This document shows positions 17,804 to 25,129 of a DNA stretch of 64,000 bases, in pieces (the first letter of the stretch is position 1; every line of letters begins with the position of its first letter). Source of the stretch: an uncultured Collinsella sp. (GTDB taxonomy: Bacteria; Actinomycetota; Coriobacteriia; Coriobacteriales; Coriobacteriaceae). The notes beneath the pieces are model-generated. The model made no database searches, had not been told where the DNA came from, and was given only the letters and a program-made list of their open reading frames with translations. Position numbers and translations under genes: made by a program. The stretch lies in the NCBI GenBank assembly GCA_900548255.1, contig URKH01000001.1:1-64000 (forward strand), written 5' to 3'.

Positions 17804-19186
17804 CTAGCGCGTCCCGGTCTTGGCTTGCGTCAGACGGTAGGTGCGTGCCGGATGGCAGAGCAATACCGCCACGACCATAAAGAACGCCGTGGTGCCCAGG
17901 CTGATGGGGTAGACCATCATGATGTTCGCAAAGGTGCGGAAGTTCGGGAACACGCAGAACACCCAATAGAAGCGGATGCCGCAGACGCAGATCATGGTGA
18001 TGAGGGCGGGCATGAGCGAGATGCCAAAGCCGCGCAGGTAACCGGACATGTTTTCGTAGAACATGCTAAAGGCGTACGCCGGGAAGATCGAACACACGCG
18101 TATATAGCCGATCGAGACGATGTTGGGATCGCTGTTGAACAGCGCCAGGATCTCGCGTCCCAGACCGACGATGATGACGATGGTGGTGAGCGCAACGATG
18201 CCGCCTTCAACCAGGCAAACCTTGAGCGTCTTGGTGCAACGGTCGATCTGGCGAGCGCCGTGGTTTTGTCCCACAAAGGTGGTGCAGGCCTGGCTAAAGC
18301 TGTTGAGCAGGTTGTAGCACACATACTCTAGGCTCATGGCGGCGCTGGATGCCGCCATGACCTCGGTACCCAGGCTGTTGATGGCGGACTGGATGATGAT
18401 GTTGGCGACGGCAAAGACGGCGCTTTGGATGCCGGCAGGCAGGCCTATTCTGACAATGCGTTTGAGGGCGACGGGGTCGATGGTCAGGTCGCCCAGGGTG
18501 ACACGAACGACGGAGTCGGTCTTGAGCAGGCGGACAAAGAGCGTGACGGCGCTGACGGTGTAGGCGATGGCAGTGGCGATGGCGACGCCCGCGACGCCCC
18601 AGTGGAGCACGGGGACAAAGATGAGGTCCAGGCCAATGTTGAGGACGGTGGACACGGCAAGCGCCTGCAGCGGCATACGGGTGATGCCGACGGAGCGGAA
18701 GATTGCGGCCTCAAAGTTGTAGAGCAAGATCGAGGGCATGCTGAGTAAAAAGACGCGCAGGTAAAGCGATGCAAGCGGCATAGTTTCGGCAGGGACATTG
18801 AGCGCGGTGAGCATGGGCTCGGCAAAGATCTCACCCAGCGCGATGACGACAAAGCCCACGAGTGCCATCAGAATCGAGGTATGGACGGCGCGCTTGACCA
18901 TGTTCTGATCGTTGCGGCCGATGGCGTTGGCGATGACCACGTTGGAGCCAAGCGACAGCCCAATAAACAGGTTGATCATAAGACTGGTAAGCGGAACATT
19001 GGAGCCGACCGCCGCCATGGCGAGGGTCCCCTGGTCGCCCGAGAAGTTACCGATGATGACCGTGGCGATGAGGTTCGACAGCTGCTCAAGGATGCTCGTG
19101 GCGGCGACGGGAAAGGCGAACAGGGGAATATTGCGCCACAGCGAGCCGGTGGTCATGTCAATGTGCCTAGATGCGGTATCAGCCAT
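17804..19186 (-). CDS. MATE family efflux transporter
   Basis: A 460-residue polytopic protein with twelve helices in two halves, beginning with the MATE-typical GSLWRNIPLFAFPVAATSILEQL. Other marks are GNFSGDQGTLAMAAVG, the second-half start IVRIGLPAGIQSAVFA and VGQNHGARQ. MATE proteins expel cationic drugs or metabolites using Na+ or H+ gradients. The ribosome site is weak. It is divergent from the rRNA methyltransferase gene across a gap that contains a REP-like palindrome. Confidence 0.9.
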   Translation of the reverse strand: MADTASRHIDMTTGSLWRNIPLFAFPVAATSILEQLSNLIATVIIGNFSGDQGTLAMAAVGSNVPLTSLMINLFIGLSLGSNVVIANAIGRNDQNMVKRAVHTSILMALVGFVVIALGEIFAEPMLTALNVPAETMPLASLYLRVFLLSMPSILLYNFEAAIFRSVGITRMPLQALAVSTVLNIGLDLIFVPVLHWGVAGVAIATAIAYTVSAVTLFVRLLKTDSVVRVTLGDLTIDPVALKRIVRIGLPAGIQSAVFAVANIIIQSAINSLGTEVMAASSAAMSLEYVCYNLLNSFSQACTTFVGQNHGARQIDRCTKTLKVCLVEGGIVALTTIVIIVGLGREILALFNSDPNIVSIGYIRVCSIFPAYAFSMFYENMSGYLRGFGISLMPALITMICVCGIRFYWVFCVFPNFRTFANIMMVYPISLGTTAFFMVVAVLLCHPARTYRLTQAKTGTR

Positions 19187-19250
19187 ACGCTCTCAATCTC
19201 TAATATGCTCTTTCGTGCTTATTTGCGCAGACGATGATACTCCTAATCGA

Positions 19251-19281
19251 CTAGTCATTTAAGAACGTCCCCAATGACTAG
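19251..19281. repeat. REP-like palindrome with GGGGACGTTC core
   Basis: Perfect 9-base arms CTAGTCATT and AATGACTAG surround a loop containing, on the minus strand, GGGGACGTTCTT. The loop belongs to the GGGACAG family seen elsewhere in the window; the arms are unique to this copy. Confidence 0.55.
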
Positions 19282-19337
19282 GTGGGGAAGGCGTGCGACA
19301 ATGGTGGGCGTTGTGTTGTCCGCGCTAAGGAGTTGCC

Positions 19338-20150
19338 ATGTTGTTGTGTCCCGTTTGCCATGAACCGTTGGTGGACGACGAACGCGGTGCTGCATGCGCG
19401 GGCGGACACCGATTTGACCGTGCGCGCGAGGGCTATCTCTATCTGCTGCGCTCGTCCAAGAGCGGTGACTCCATGGGTGATCCCAAGTCGCAGGCGCGCA
19501 GCCGTCGTGACTTTCTGAACCGCGGATACTACGCGCCGTTGCGCGATGCGATGGTCGAGCTGGTGCGCAAGCAGGTGTCTGGGCGCGCGGCGTCTGCAGG
19601 CGTCCCCATGACCTTGCTCGATATTTGCTGTGGCGAGGGCTATTACACGAGTGCCATGGGTGCGGTGCCGGGCGTGGATGCTTACGGTTTCGACCTGGGC
19701 AAAGAGATGGTGCGCCTGGCCGCCAAGCGCGGCGATGCGACCTACTTTGTGGCCAATATGAAGGACATCCCCGTGGCCGATGGCGCCTTCGATATGGTGA
19801 CTGAGCTCTTTGCTCCCTTTAACGAGCGCGAGTTTGCCCGCGTGCTGGCGCCCGAGGGTTCGCTCTATACCGTGGTGCCGGGTGCCCGTCATCTCTTTGG
19901 GCTCAAGGAGGTGCTCTACGACACGCCATATCTCAACGATGAAAAGCTGCCGAAGACTACCGAGCTCGAGTTGGTCGGAACGCAGCGGGTGTCTGCGAAC
20001 ATTATGCTTCAGACCCAGGCTGACATCGAGGCGGTGTTCCAGATGACGCCGTACTACTACCGCACGCGCCCTGCCGACAAAGAGCGCCTGGCAAACTTGG
20101 ACACCCTTCAAACCGACATCGACTTCATCATCGCCGAATACCGCCACTAA
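19338..20150 (+). CDS. 23S rRNA (guanine-N1) methyltransferase family protein (RlmA-like)
   Basis: A 270-residue class I methyltransferase with an N-terminal zinc knuckle: CPVC at residue 4 and CAGGH near residue 18. RlmA-type SAGHRFD-like sequence (GGHRFDRAREGYLYLL) and the SRRDFLNRGYY helix follow. The SAM site is LLDICCGEGYYT near residue 95. Family members methylate G745 or G748 of 23S rRNA; TlrB-type homologues give macrolide resistance. Which base is modified here is not decided by sequence alone. AAGGAG precedes the ATG. Confidence 0.85.
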   Translation: MLLCPVCHEPLVDDERGAACAGGHRFDRAREGYLYLLRSSKSGDSMGDPKSQARSRRDFLNRGYYAPLRDAMVELVRKQVSGRAASAGVPMTLLDICCGEGYYTSAMGAVPGVDAYGFDLGKEMVRLAAKRGDATYFVANMKDIPVADGAFDMVTELFAPFNEREFARVLAPEGSLYTVVPGARHLFGLKEVLYDTPYLNDEKLPKTTELELVGTQRVSANIMLQTQADIEAVFQMTPYYYRTRPADKERLANLDTLQTDIDFIIAEYRH

Positions 20151-20183
20151 CCTACCAAAAAGGGACAGGTTTATTTTGGCAGG
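20151..20183. repeat. REP-like palindrome, GGGACAGGTTTA core
   Basis: CCTACCAAAA and TTTTGGCAGG (one mismatch) flank AGGGACAGGTTTA. The repeat starts on the base after the RlmA-like stop codon. Its core and right arm match the two copies upstream of the HAD phosphatase gene near 39.5 kb. Confidence 0.6.
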
Positions 20184-20201
20184 TTTTATCTGGGCAAATG
20201 C

Positions 20202-20237
20202 AAAGGGCCGACCGCGGAGATGTGCGATCGGCCCTTT
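20202..20237. terminator. Bidirectional intrinsic terminator
   Basis: AAAGGGCCGA pairs with TCGGCCCTTT and has A-rich and T-rich flanks. It sits between convergent genes and can end transcripts from both sides. Confidence 0.8.
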
Positions 20238-20275
20238 TTAGTTGCTTGGCTGCAGAGGCTATGAGAAGCGAGCGC

Positions 20276-20677
20276 TTACAGGCGGTCCTTGTTCTCGGCC
20301 TTGACGGCGTGCGCCTGCTGAACAAAAAACAGGTCGTAGACCACGATGACAAAGGCGCCGATATTGACGGCGCTGCCGCCGAGTGCGGGAAGCGTGAGCA
20401 CGGCCTGCGCAATCGTGGCGAGTGCGGCAACGATGCCGAGCTTAAACGCGCCATCCACCTGCGAGGGCTTGTTGGCGCCCTTGATGCCCGCAACACCTGC
20501 GGCGAGATCGATGAGGCCCTTGGCGATAATCACGGCCGCGGCGAGCATGGCGTTCGACCCGTACGTGGAATCGAGGTTGCCTCGGGCGATGCCGACGCCG
20601 GCGATGACGAGGCTGGCGATGCCCAAAACAAAGTAGACGAGGGCAAGGATTTTGAGAGTCTTACGAGCGGAGCTCAT
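20276..20677 (-). CDS. Small integral membrane protein, unknown function
   Basis: A 133-residue hydrophobic protein with four predicted helices: ILALVYFVLGIASLVIAGVG near residue 10, AAAVIIAKGLIDLAAGVAG, IVAALATIAQAVLTLPALGG and IGAFVIVVYDLFFV. A short basic tail follows. No family is recognised with certainty. The start has GAAAGGA at good distance; an earlier in-frame ATG has no ribosome site. It has its own terminator downstream and appears monocistronic. Confidence 0.65.
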   Translation of the reverse strand: MSSARKTLKILALVYFVLGIASLVIAGVGIARGNLDSTYGSNAMLAAAVIIAKGLIDLAAGVAGIKGANKPSQVDGAFKLGIVAALATIAQAVLTLPALGGSAVNIGAFVIVVYDLFFVQQAHAVKAENKDRL

Positions 20678-20905
20678 GGCTGGTCCTTTCGATACGAGTA
20701 CGCCAACCTGGCGCACCCCATGTGCTGCACATATGGTGAAGCACATTGTAGTTCAACGCGGCGATGCGTGCGTTTGAAAGCGTCTCTTGCCTGTACGGTC
20801 CAACCTTTCAAAAGGGAAAGCTGGACGTAAGCCAAATCGATGGCAGCTCATGTGCGGCGCTGAGATGATGGGGCCGTAACAAGGAGCTAATCTCAAGGAG
20901 GAGCC

Positions 20906-21049
20906 ATGATGTACGGAGCAAGGCAAGTGCGTGAGCCGCGGTCGTTGGGAAGGCGCATGGGTGATTCTGTGATCGCTGCCGTGTGCACGGTATTGATGGC
21001 GGTGCTTTGCATTGGGATGCTGTGGACCATGTCGCATGTGGGACAATAA
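20906..21049 (+). CDS. 47-residue single-pass membrane peptide
   Basis: An ATG preceded by AAGGAGGAG opens a 48-codon frame. The product has a basic N-terminus (MMYGARQVREPRS, LGRR) and one hydrophobic helix (VIAAVCTVLMAVLCIGMLW), ending SHVGQ. A second ATG follows at once. The near-consensus ribosome site and clean basic-then-hydrophobic layout support a real small protein. It lies 63 bases before rsmJ in the same direction. Function unknown. Confidence 0.55.
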   Translation: MMYGARQVREPRSLGRRMGDSVIAAVCTVLMAVLCIGMLWTMSHVGQ

Positions 21050-21112
21050 CGGACGGTTGGGTGCCGACATAAACGGCGCCCATGTATTCGTTTTCTTTGC
21101 TAAGGAGTGTCC

Positions 21113-21817
21113 ATGGGCGTCGTCGATCCCTTTTCTGTTGCTCGGGCGGCAGGGCTCGAGTTAACCAGGACACCCAAAGGCCTCACGCTCACCGATGGCT
21201 CGATGGAGTTGCGAGCCGATTTTGCCCGCATGCTCCCACGGCTCAAGCAGGGCCGCTTGCAACAGGAGCTGCTGGTGAAGGCCGCGCGTGCAAAAGGCAT
21301 CGAACAACCATGGGCGATTGATGCCACGGCAGGCTTTGGCGAGGATTCGCTGCTGCTGGCGGCCGCGGGCTTTACCGTCGATCTGTATGAACAGGATTGC
21401 GTGATCGCGGCGCTCCTCAAGGATGCCTTGGATCGCGCGGCAGATGATCCGGCGCTTGCGGCTGCCGTGGCGCGCATGCGCTTGCATGCGGGCGAGGACA
21501 GCATTGCCGGCCTTCGCCATGTAACTGAGCTGATCGAGCGGGGCGAGTTCGCGGCTCCCGATGTGGTATATCTGGACCCCATGTTTCCCGAGCGCACCAA
21601 GAGCGCGGCGGTGAAAAAGAAGTTCCAACTTTTGCACCATTTGGAACAGCCGTGTGCCGATGAGGAGACGCTGGTCGAAGCTGCGTTTGCGGTGCACCCG
21701 CGCAAGGTCGTTATCAAACGGCCGGTGAAGGGGCCGCTGCTTGCCGGCGTCAAGCCGAGCTATCAACTTGCGGGCAAGGCCGTTCGTTACGATGTTTTGG
21801 TGCCGCCGCGCCCGTAG
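21113..21817 (+). CDS. rsmJ: 16S rRNA (guanine1516-N2)-methyltransferase family, RsmJ
   Basis: The 234-residue SAM methyltransferase modifies G1516 of 16S rRNA in its characterised homologue. The SAM loop DATAGFGEDSLLLAAAG near residue 63 and the catalytic DPMFPERTKSAAVKKKFQ segment near residue 160 are diagnostic. ATG at 21113 is chosen because AAGGAG lies six bases upstream; a GTG two codons earlier is an alternative. Transcription may begin before the small membrane peptide gene. Confidence 0.88.
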   Translation: MGVVDPFSVARAAGLELTRTPKGLTLTDGSMELRADFARMLPRLKQGRLQQELLVKAARAKGIEQPWAIDATAGFGEDSLLLAAAGFTVDLYEQDCVIAALLKDALDRAADDPALAAAVARMRLHAGEDSIAGLRHVTELIERGEFAAPDVVYLDPMFPERTKSAAVKKKFQLLHHLEQPCADEETLVEAAFAVHPRKVVIKRPVKGPLLAGVKPSYQLAGKAVRYDVLVPPRP

Positions 21818-21865
21818 CTTGCGCACAATGGCTGGCGTCCCGTCAACACCGTGCCGATGCGAGGT

Positions 21866-22162
21866 CTATTTCCAAGGGTGCGACGTCAGGTGCCAGCCGC
21901 CACAGTATTCGCATTTGTAGCAGGCCAAACCACGCCGTCCGCGGTTTTCGCAGTCGGCCATAACGGCCTCGGCCTCGGCGCGTGTGTCGTACCGGTTTTT
22001 GCGCTCGCACGACTTATAGCGCCAAGCCTCATCGCGCTCGGCGTCCAGGGCGTCGCGGCGCTCGCCCTCGCGCGCAAACAGGTCGCTCATATCGCCGCCG
22101 GTGGCAGCGCCCAAAAACTCGCTTTTGGCCTTTGACCAGGCGGCTCGCTTCTTGCTCCCCAT
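21866..22162 (-). CDS. Small protein with C-terminal CxxC zinc-ribbon-like motif
   Basis: A 98-residue charged protein. The middle has many Arg and Glu residues (LFAREGERRDALDAERDE), followed by SCERKNRYDTRAEAEAVMADC and a terminal CYKCEYCGGWHLTS. The CxxC plus His near the end resembles the KCxxCGxWHLT zinc motif seen in many phage and plasmid small proteins. Function unknown. GGAGAGG precedes the chosen start; an ATG 11 codons upstream overlaps a palindrome and has no ribosome site. It is divergent from the GNAT gene. Confidence 0.6.
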   Translation of the reverse strand: MGSKKRAAWSKAKSEFLGAATGGDMSDLFAREGERRDALDAERDEAWRYKSCERKNRYDTRAEAEAVMADCENRGRRGLACYKCEYCGGWHLTSHPWK

Positions 22163-22185
22163 CTGCTTCGCACCCTCTCCAAACG

Positions 22186-22217
22186 TTGGTATCATTGCTC
22201 AATCAAAGTGATACCAA
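22186..22217. promoter_or_regulatory. Inverted repeat TTGGTATCA-N14-TGATACCAA
   Basis: Perfect 9-base arms lie in the 73-base gap between the divergent zinc-ribbon and GNAT genes, where both promoters must be. A shared operator is likely. The half-site resembles the TTGGTATAACT direct repeats upstream of the AAA ATPase gene. Confidence 0.5.
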
Positions 22218-22235
22218 TAAACGTGAGGTCGCCGC

Positions 22236-22727
22236 GTGATGATCAGAAAAACCCTCGATACCGACATTCCCGTCGTCATGGCTATCTATGACGCGGCCCG
22301 CGCCTTTATGCGCGCACATGGCAACGCCACGCAGTGGCCCGAGGGCACGCCTTCGGCCGAGCAGCTGGCTGCCGATATTGCCGCTGATGGCAGTTACGTG
22401 TGCGAAGTCGACGGTCGCGTGGTGGCGACGTTTGCCCTTTTGCCGGGGCCGGACGAGTGCTATGACGTCATTGAGGACGGGCAATGGCGTAGCGACACTC
22501 CGTATGCCGTACTGCACCGAGTGGCGTCCGACGGCACCGTGCACGGTATCGCGGCTGCGATGTTTGCCTTTGCCAAGGAACGCGCCGACCATCTGCGTAT
22601 CGACACGCACGAGGACAACTTGCCCATGCAGGGCGCCATCGCCAAGGCCGGGTTTAAGCGCGCCGGTATCGTATATGTGTCGGACGGTACGCCGCGCGTC
22701 GCGTTTGATTGGCTGCGCGAGGCGTAG
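22236..22727 (+). CDS. GNAT family N-acetyltransferase
   Basis: The 163-residue protein starts MIRKTLDTDIPVVMAIYDAARAFM, typical of a GNAT first strand and helix. The acetyl-CoA strand AVLHRVASDGTVHGIAAAMFAFA follows near residue 90, then the LRIDTHEDNLPMQGAIAKAGFKRAGIVYV core, which is strongly GNAT-like. Substrate unknown. Translation may start at GTG 22236 (GAGG seven bases before) or the adjacent ATG at 22239. Confidence 0.85.
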   Translation: MMIRKTLDTDIPVVMAIYDAARAFMRAHGNATQWPEGTPSAEQLAADIAADGSYVCEVDGRVVATFALLPGPDECYDVIEDGQWRSDTPYAVLHRVASDGTVHGIAAAMFAFAKERADHLRIDTHEDNLPMQGAIAKAGFKRAGIVYVSDGTPRVAFDWLREA

Positions 22728-22760
22728 GAGCCAAGGCACGTATCATCACCCAGCTCAAAT

Positions 22761-22790
22761 AAAAAATGGCCTCGAGTGGGGCCATTTTTG
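22761..22790. terminator. Bidirectional intrinsic terminator
   Basis: AAAAATGGCC pairs with GGCCATTTTT around a short loop. It ends the GNAT transcript. On the minus strand it is followed by a longer T-run, so it could also end an RNA coming from the structured region to the right. Confidence 0.85.
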
Positions 22791-22799
22791 TTAAAACGC

Positions 22800-22968
22800 G
22801 TCGTTGTGGGGCTCGCGTTGTTACCGCCCAGATGAGTCCGGGCGGACAAAAAGGGGAGGTGCCGGCTTTCGCAAGGCGCGAACCTACGAAAATCGCCGCG
22901 CGGCAACGCAGGGCGATGAGCTCGGTCGGGGGATAGGGCCCGCTTCGCCCGCCGGCCCGTAAATTGTA
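22800..22968. ncRNA. Candidate structured non-coding RNA or mRNA leader
   Basis: This stretch fills most of the 305-base gap before the Tet(M)-like gene and has no plausible coding frame. Several nested stems are visible: CCGCCC/GGGCGG, GCCGG-type arms, ATCGCC/GGCGAT enclosing GCG/CGC, and GGGCC/GGCCC. On the plus strand it could be the leader of the GTPase mRNA. On the minus strand a TACAAT near 22965 could start an RNA ending at the terminator at 22761-22790, about 200 bases. It matches no riboswitch or housekeeping RNA I can name with confidence. Confidence 0.3.
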
Positions 22969-23032
22969 TCATCCAGTGTGGAACGAGGATGCCCGTTGCC
23001 GCGTGCGATGGGCTTGTAATAAGAGGAGAGCC

Positions 23033-25036
23033 ATGTCGAAGCAAGCGGTCGTTGGAATCTTGGCACATGTCGATGCCGGCAAGACCACGCTGGCCGAGGC
23101 TATGCTGTTCAACGCGGGCCGCATTCGCAAACGCGGCCGTGTGGACGATGGCGATTCGCACCTGGACACGAACGCGATCGAGCGCGAGCGCGGCATTACG
23201 ATCTTCTCGTCGCAGGCCGTGCTCGACCACGGCGATGCCCACGTCATGCTCGTGGATGCACCCGGCCACGTCGATTATTCGGCTGAGGCGGAGCGCACGC
23301 TGCGCGCGCTCGACTATGCGATTTTGGTTGTGGGTGCCAACGATGGCGTGCAGGGGCACACCGAAACCCTGTGGCGCCTGCTTGCACGCTATGACATCCC
23401 GACGTTCATCTTTATCAACAAAATCGATTTGGAGAATCCCGGTCGCGATGTTTTGCTGGCACAGCTGGGGCAGCGTCTTTCCGAGGGCTGCCTGGATGTC
23501 AACGAACTGCTGGCGGGCGGCGCCGTTCAGGAGGACGCTGCTGCGTTGGACGAAGCGGCGCTCGAGGAGTTTCTTGAAGCGGGTGAGCTTTCTGTCGCAA
23601 CGCTGTCGCGCATGGTTGCCGAGCGCAAGCTCTTTCCCTGCTTTGCCGGCTCGGCGCTCAAGGACCAAGGCGTTGACGAGCTGCTGGATGGTATATGCGC
23701 GCTGATTCGTGAGCAGGCGTGGCTCCCGGAGTTTGCCGCGCGCGTCTATCGTGTCAGCCGCGGGGATCGTGGCGAGCGCTTGGCTTGGGTTAAAGTGACC
23801 GGCGGCACGCTGCGCGCAAAACAGATGATCAGCGGGCATTCCAGTGCCGAGGCGTGGGAACAGAAGGTCGATCAGGTACGCATCTATAACGGCGAGAAGT
23901 ATGAGCTTGCCCAAGAAGTTGCTGCTGGCGGTATTTGCGCCGTGACGGGTCTTGCGCACGTTCGCCCAGGGGACGCCCTGGGCACGGAGCCCGCGGGCGA
24001 TGCGCCCGTCATCGCTCCGGTCCTCACCTATACGGTGCTGCCGGGCGAACACGACGTTCATGCGGTGTTTAAAGCGCTGAGTGAGTTGGCGGACGAAGAT
24101 CCCATGCTCGGCGTAAGCTGGAATACGCATCTTGAGCAGATCCATTTGCAGTTGATGGGCGCCGTGCAACTCGAGGTCGTGCAGCGCGTGCTGGCCGATC
24201 GTTTTGGCCTTTCGGTCGAGTTTGAGTCTGGCGGCATTCTCTATAAGGAGACGATCTCGCAGCCGGTCGAGGGCGTGGGCCACTTTGAGCCGCTGCGCCA
24301 CTATGCCGAGGTGCATCTGCGCCTGGAGCCGTTGCCAGCAGGTTCGGGCGTGCAGTTTGGCACCGTGACCTCGACCGACGAGCTCGATCTTAACTGGCAG
24401 CGTCTGGCACTCACCAACGCCATGGAGCGCGACCACCTGGGCGTGCTGACCGGCTCGCCCATCACCGATGTGCGCATTACGCTCACGGGCGGCCGCGCGC
24501 ATGCCAAACACACCGAGGGCGGCGATTTTCGCCAGGCCACGTATCGCGCGATTCGCCAGGGTTTGATGCGGGCGCGTGAGGCGGGCGCGGTGGTGCTGCT
24601 GGAGCCGTGGTACCACTTTGAGCTCGAGGTGCCGGGGGAGTGCGTGGGCCGGGCGCTCTCAGACGCCACGCGCATGAGTGCCGAGTACGAGCCGCCGACG
24701 ATGGCGGGCGACCGGGCGAATCTTGTGGGTCGCGTGCCGGCATCCGAGGTGCAGGATTATGCGCTGGAGGTGGCTGCCTACACGAGCGGTCGCGGGCATC
24801 TGTACCTGGAGTTCGCCGGTTATGCGGCCTGTCATGATGCCGAGCGCGTCATCGAGGCGGCCGCCTATGAGCCCGAGGCCGATCTGCCCAACACACCCGA
24901 CTCGGTCTTTTGCTCTCACGGCGCCGGCTACACGGTCAAATGGTACGACGTGCCCGCCGCGGCGCACGTAAAGATCGATCCCGCCACCTTCCGCCCCTGG
25001 CGAGCAGCAGACGCCGAGTTTTTCGGCCACATGTGA
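23033..25036 (+). CDS. Tet(M)/EF-G-like translational GTPase
   Basis: A 667-residue GTPase with G1 AHVDAGKTTL near residue 10, G2-region RERGITI, G3 DAPGHVD and G4 NKID. The EF-G domain II and the C-terminal domains IV-V follow (GGRAHAKHTEGGDF, then LLEPWYHFELEVPGE). Length and order match the ribosomal-protection family of Tet(M)/Tet(W), but conservation looks low, so tetracycline resistance should not be assumed. AAGAGGAG precedes the ATG. The stop codon lies inside a REP-like palindrome. The long structured region upstream may regulate it, as leaders do for tet(M). Confidence 0.8.
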   Translation: MSKQAVVGILAHVDAGKTTLAEAMLFNAGRIRKRGRVDDGDSHLDTNAIERERGITIFSSQAVLDHGDAHVMLVDAPGHVDYSAEAERTLRALDYAILVVGANDGVQGHTETLWRLLARYDIPTFIFINKIDLENPGRDVLLAQLGQRLSEGCLDVNELLAGGAVQEDAAALDEAALEEFLEAGELSVATLSRMVAERKLFPCFAGSALKDQGVDELLDGICALIREQAWLPEFAARVYRVSRGDRGERLAWVKVTGGTLRAKQMISGHSSAEAWEQKVDQVRIYNGEKYELAQEVAAGGICAVTGLAHVRPGDALGTEPAGDAPVIAPVLTYTVLPGEHDVHAVFKALSELADEDPMLGVSWNTHLEQIHLQLMGAVQLEVVQRVLADRFGLSVEFESGGILYKETISQPVEGVGHFEPLRHYAEVHLRLEPLPAGSGVQFGTVTSTDELDLNWQRLALTNAMERDHLGVLTGSPITDVRITLTGGRAHAKHTEGGDFRQATYRAIRQGLMRAREAGAVVLLEPWYHFELEVPGECVGRALSDATRMSAEYEPPTMAGDRANLVGRVPASEVQDYALEVAAYTSGRGHLYLEFAGYAACHDAERVIEAAAYEPEADLPNTPDSVFCSHGAGYTVKWYDVPAAAHVKIDPATFRPWRAADAEFFGHM

Positions 25037-25062
25037 CAAAGGGACAGTTCTTTTGTCACATG
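25030..25062. repeat. REP-like palindrome overlapping a stop codon
   Basis: CATGTGACAAA and TTTTGTCACATG flank GGGACAGTTC. The TGA inside the left arm is the stop codon of the Tet(M)-like gene. A nearly identical palindrome lies at 28.76 kb. Confidence 0.7.
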
Positions 25063-25065
25063 CTA

Positions 25066-25096
25066 TTGGTATAACTCGGTACAAGTTGGTATAACT
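25066..25096. promoter_or_regulatory. Direct repeats TTGGTATAACT, 20 bp apart
   Basis: Two perfect 11-base copies are spaced exactly two helical turns apart, about 35-65 bases before the AAA ATPase start codon. A partial inverted half-site (ATTACCA) follows the second. Position and spacing suggest binding sites for a dimeric or cooperative regulator, or promoter elements. Confidence 0.45.
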
Positions 25097-25129
25097 ATTA
25101 CCAGGGTTTGCCAATCCGAGGAGGCCGAC

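Noticed and set aside
20753..21070. Minus-strand frame over the small membrane peptide
   Set aside because: No ribosome site and no recognisable features; the plus-strand small gene explains the region better.
22829..22850. Hammerhead ribozyme-like GATGAGTCC-GGGC-GGAC
   Set aside because: The core CTGATGA is CAGATGA and the GAAA strand is not intact, so catalysis is not expected.
22858..22946. Cobalamin riboswitch
   Set aside because: GGTGCC, GAAAATC and GGTCGGGGGATAGGGCC recall parts of the class, but the conserved CCCGCAACTGT-type core is absent and the downstream gene is not cobalamin-related.
23033..25036. Naming this gene a tetracycline-resistance determinant
   Set aside because: Architecture agrees, but similarity to known Tet classes appears low; resistance cannot be claimed from the sequence alone.
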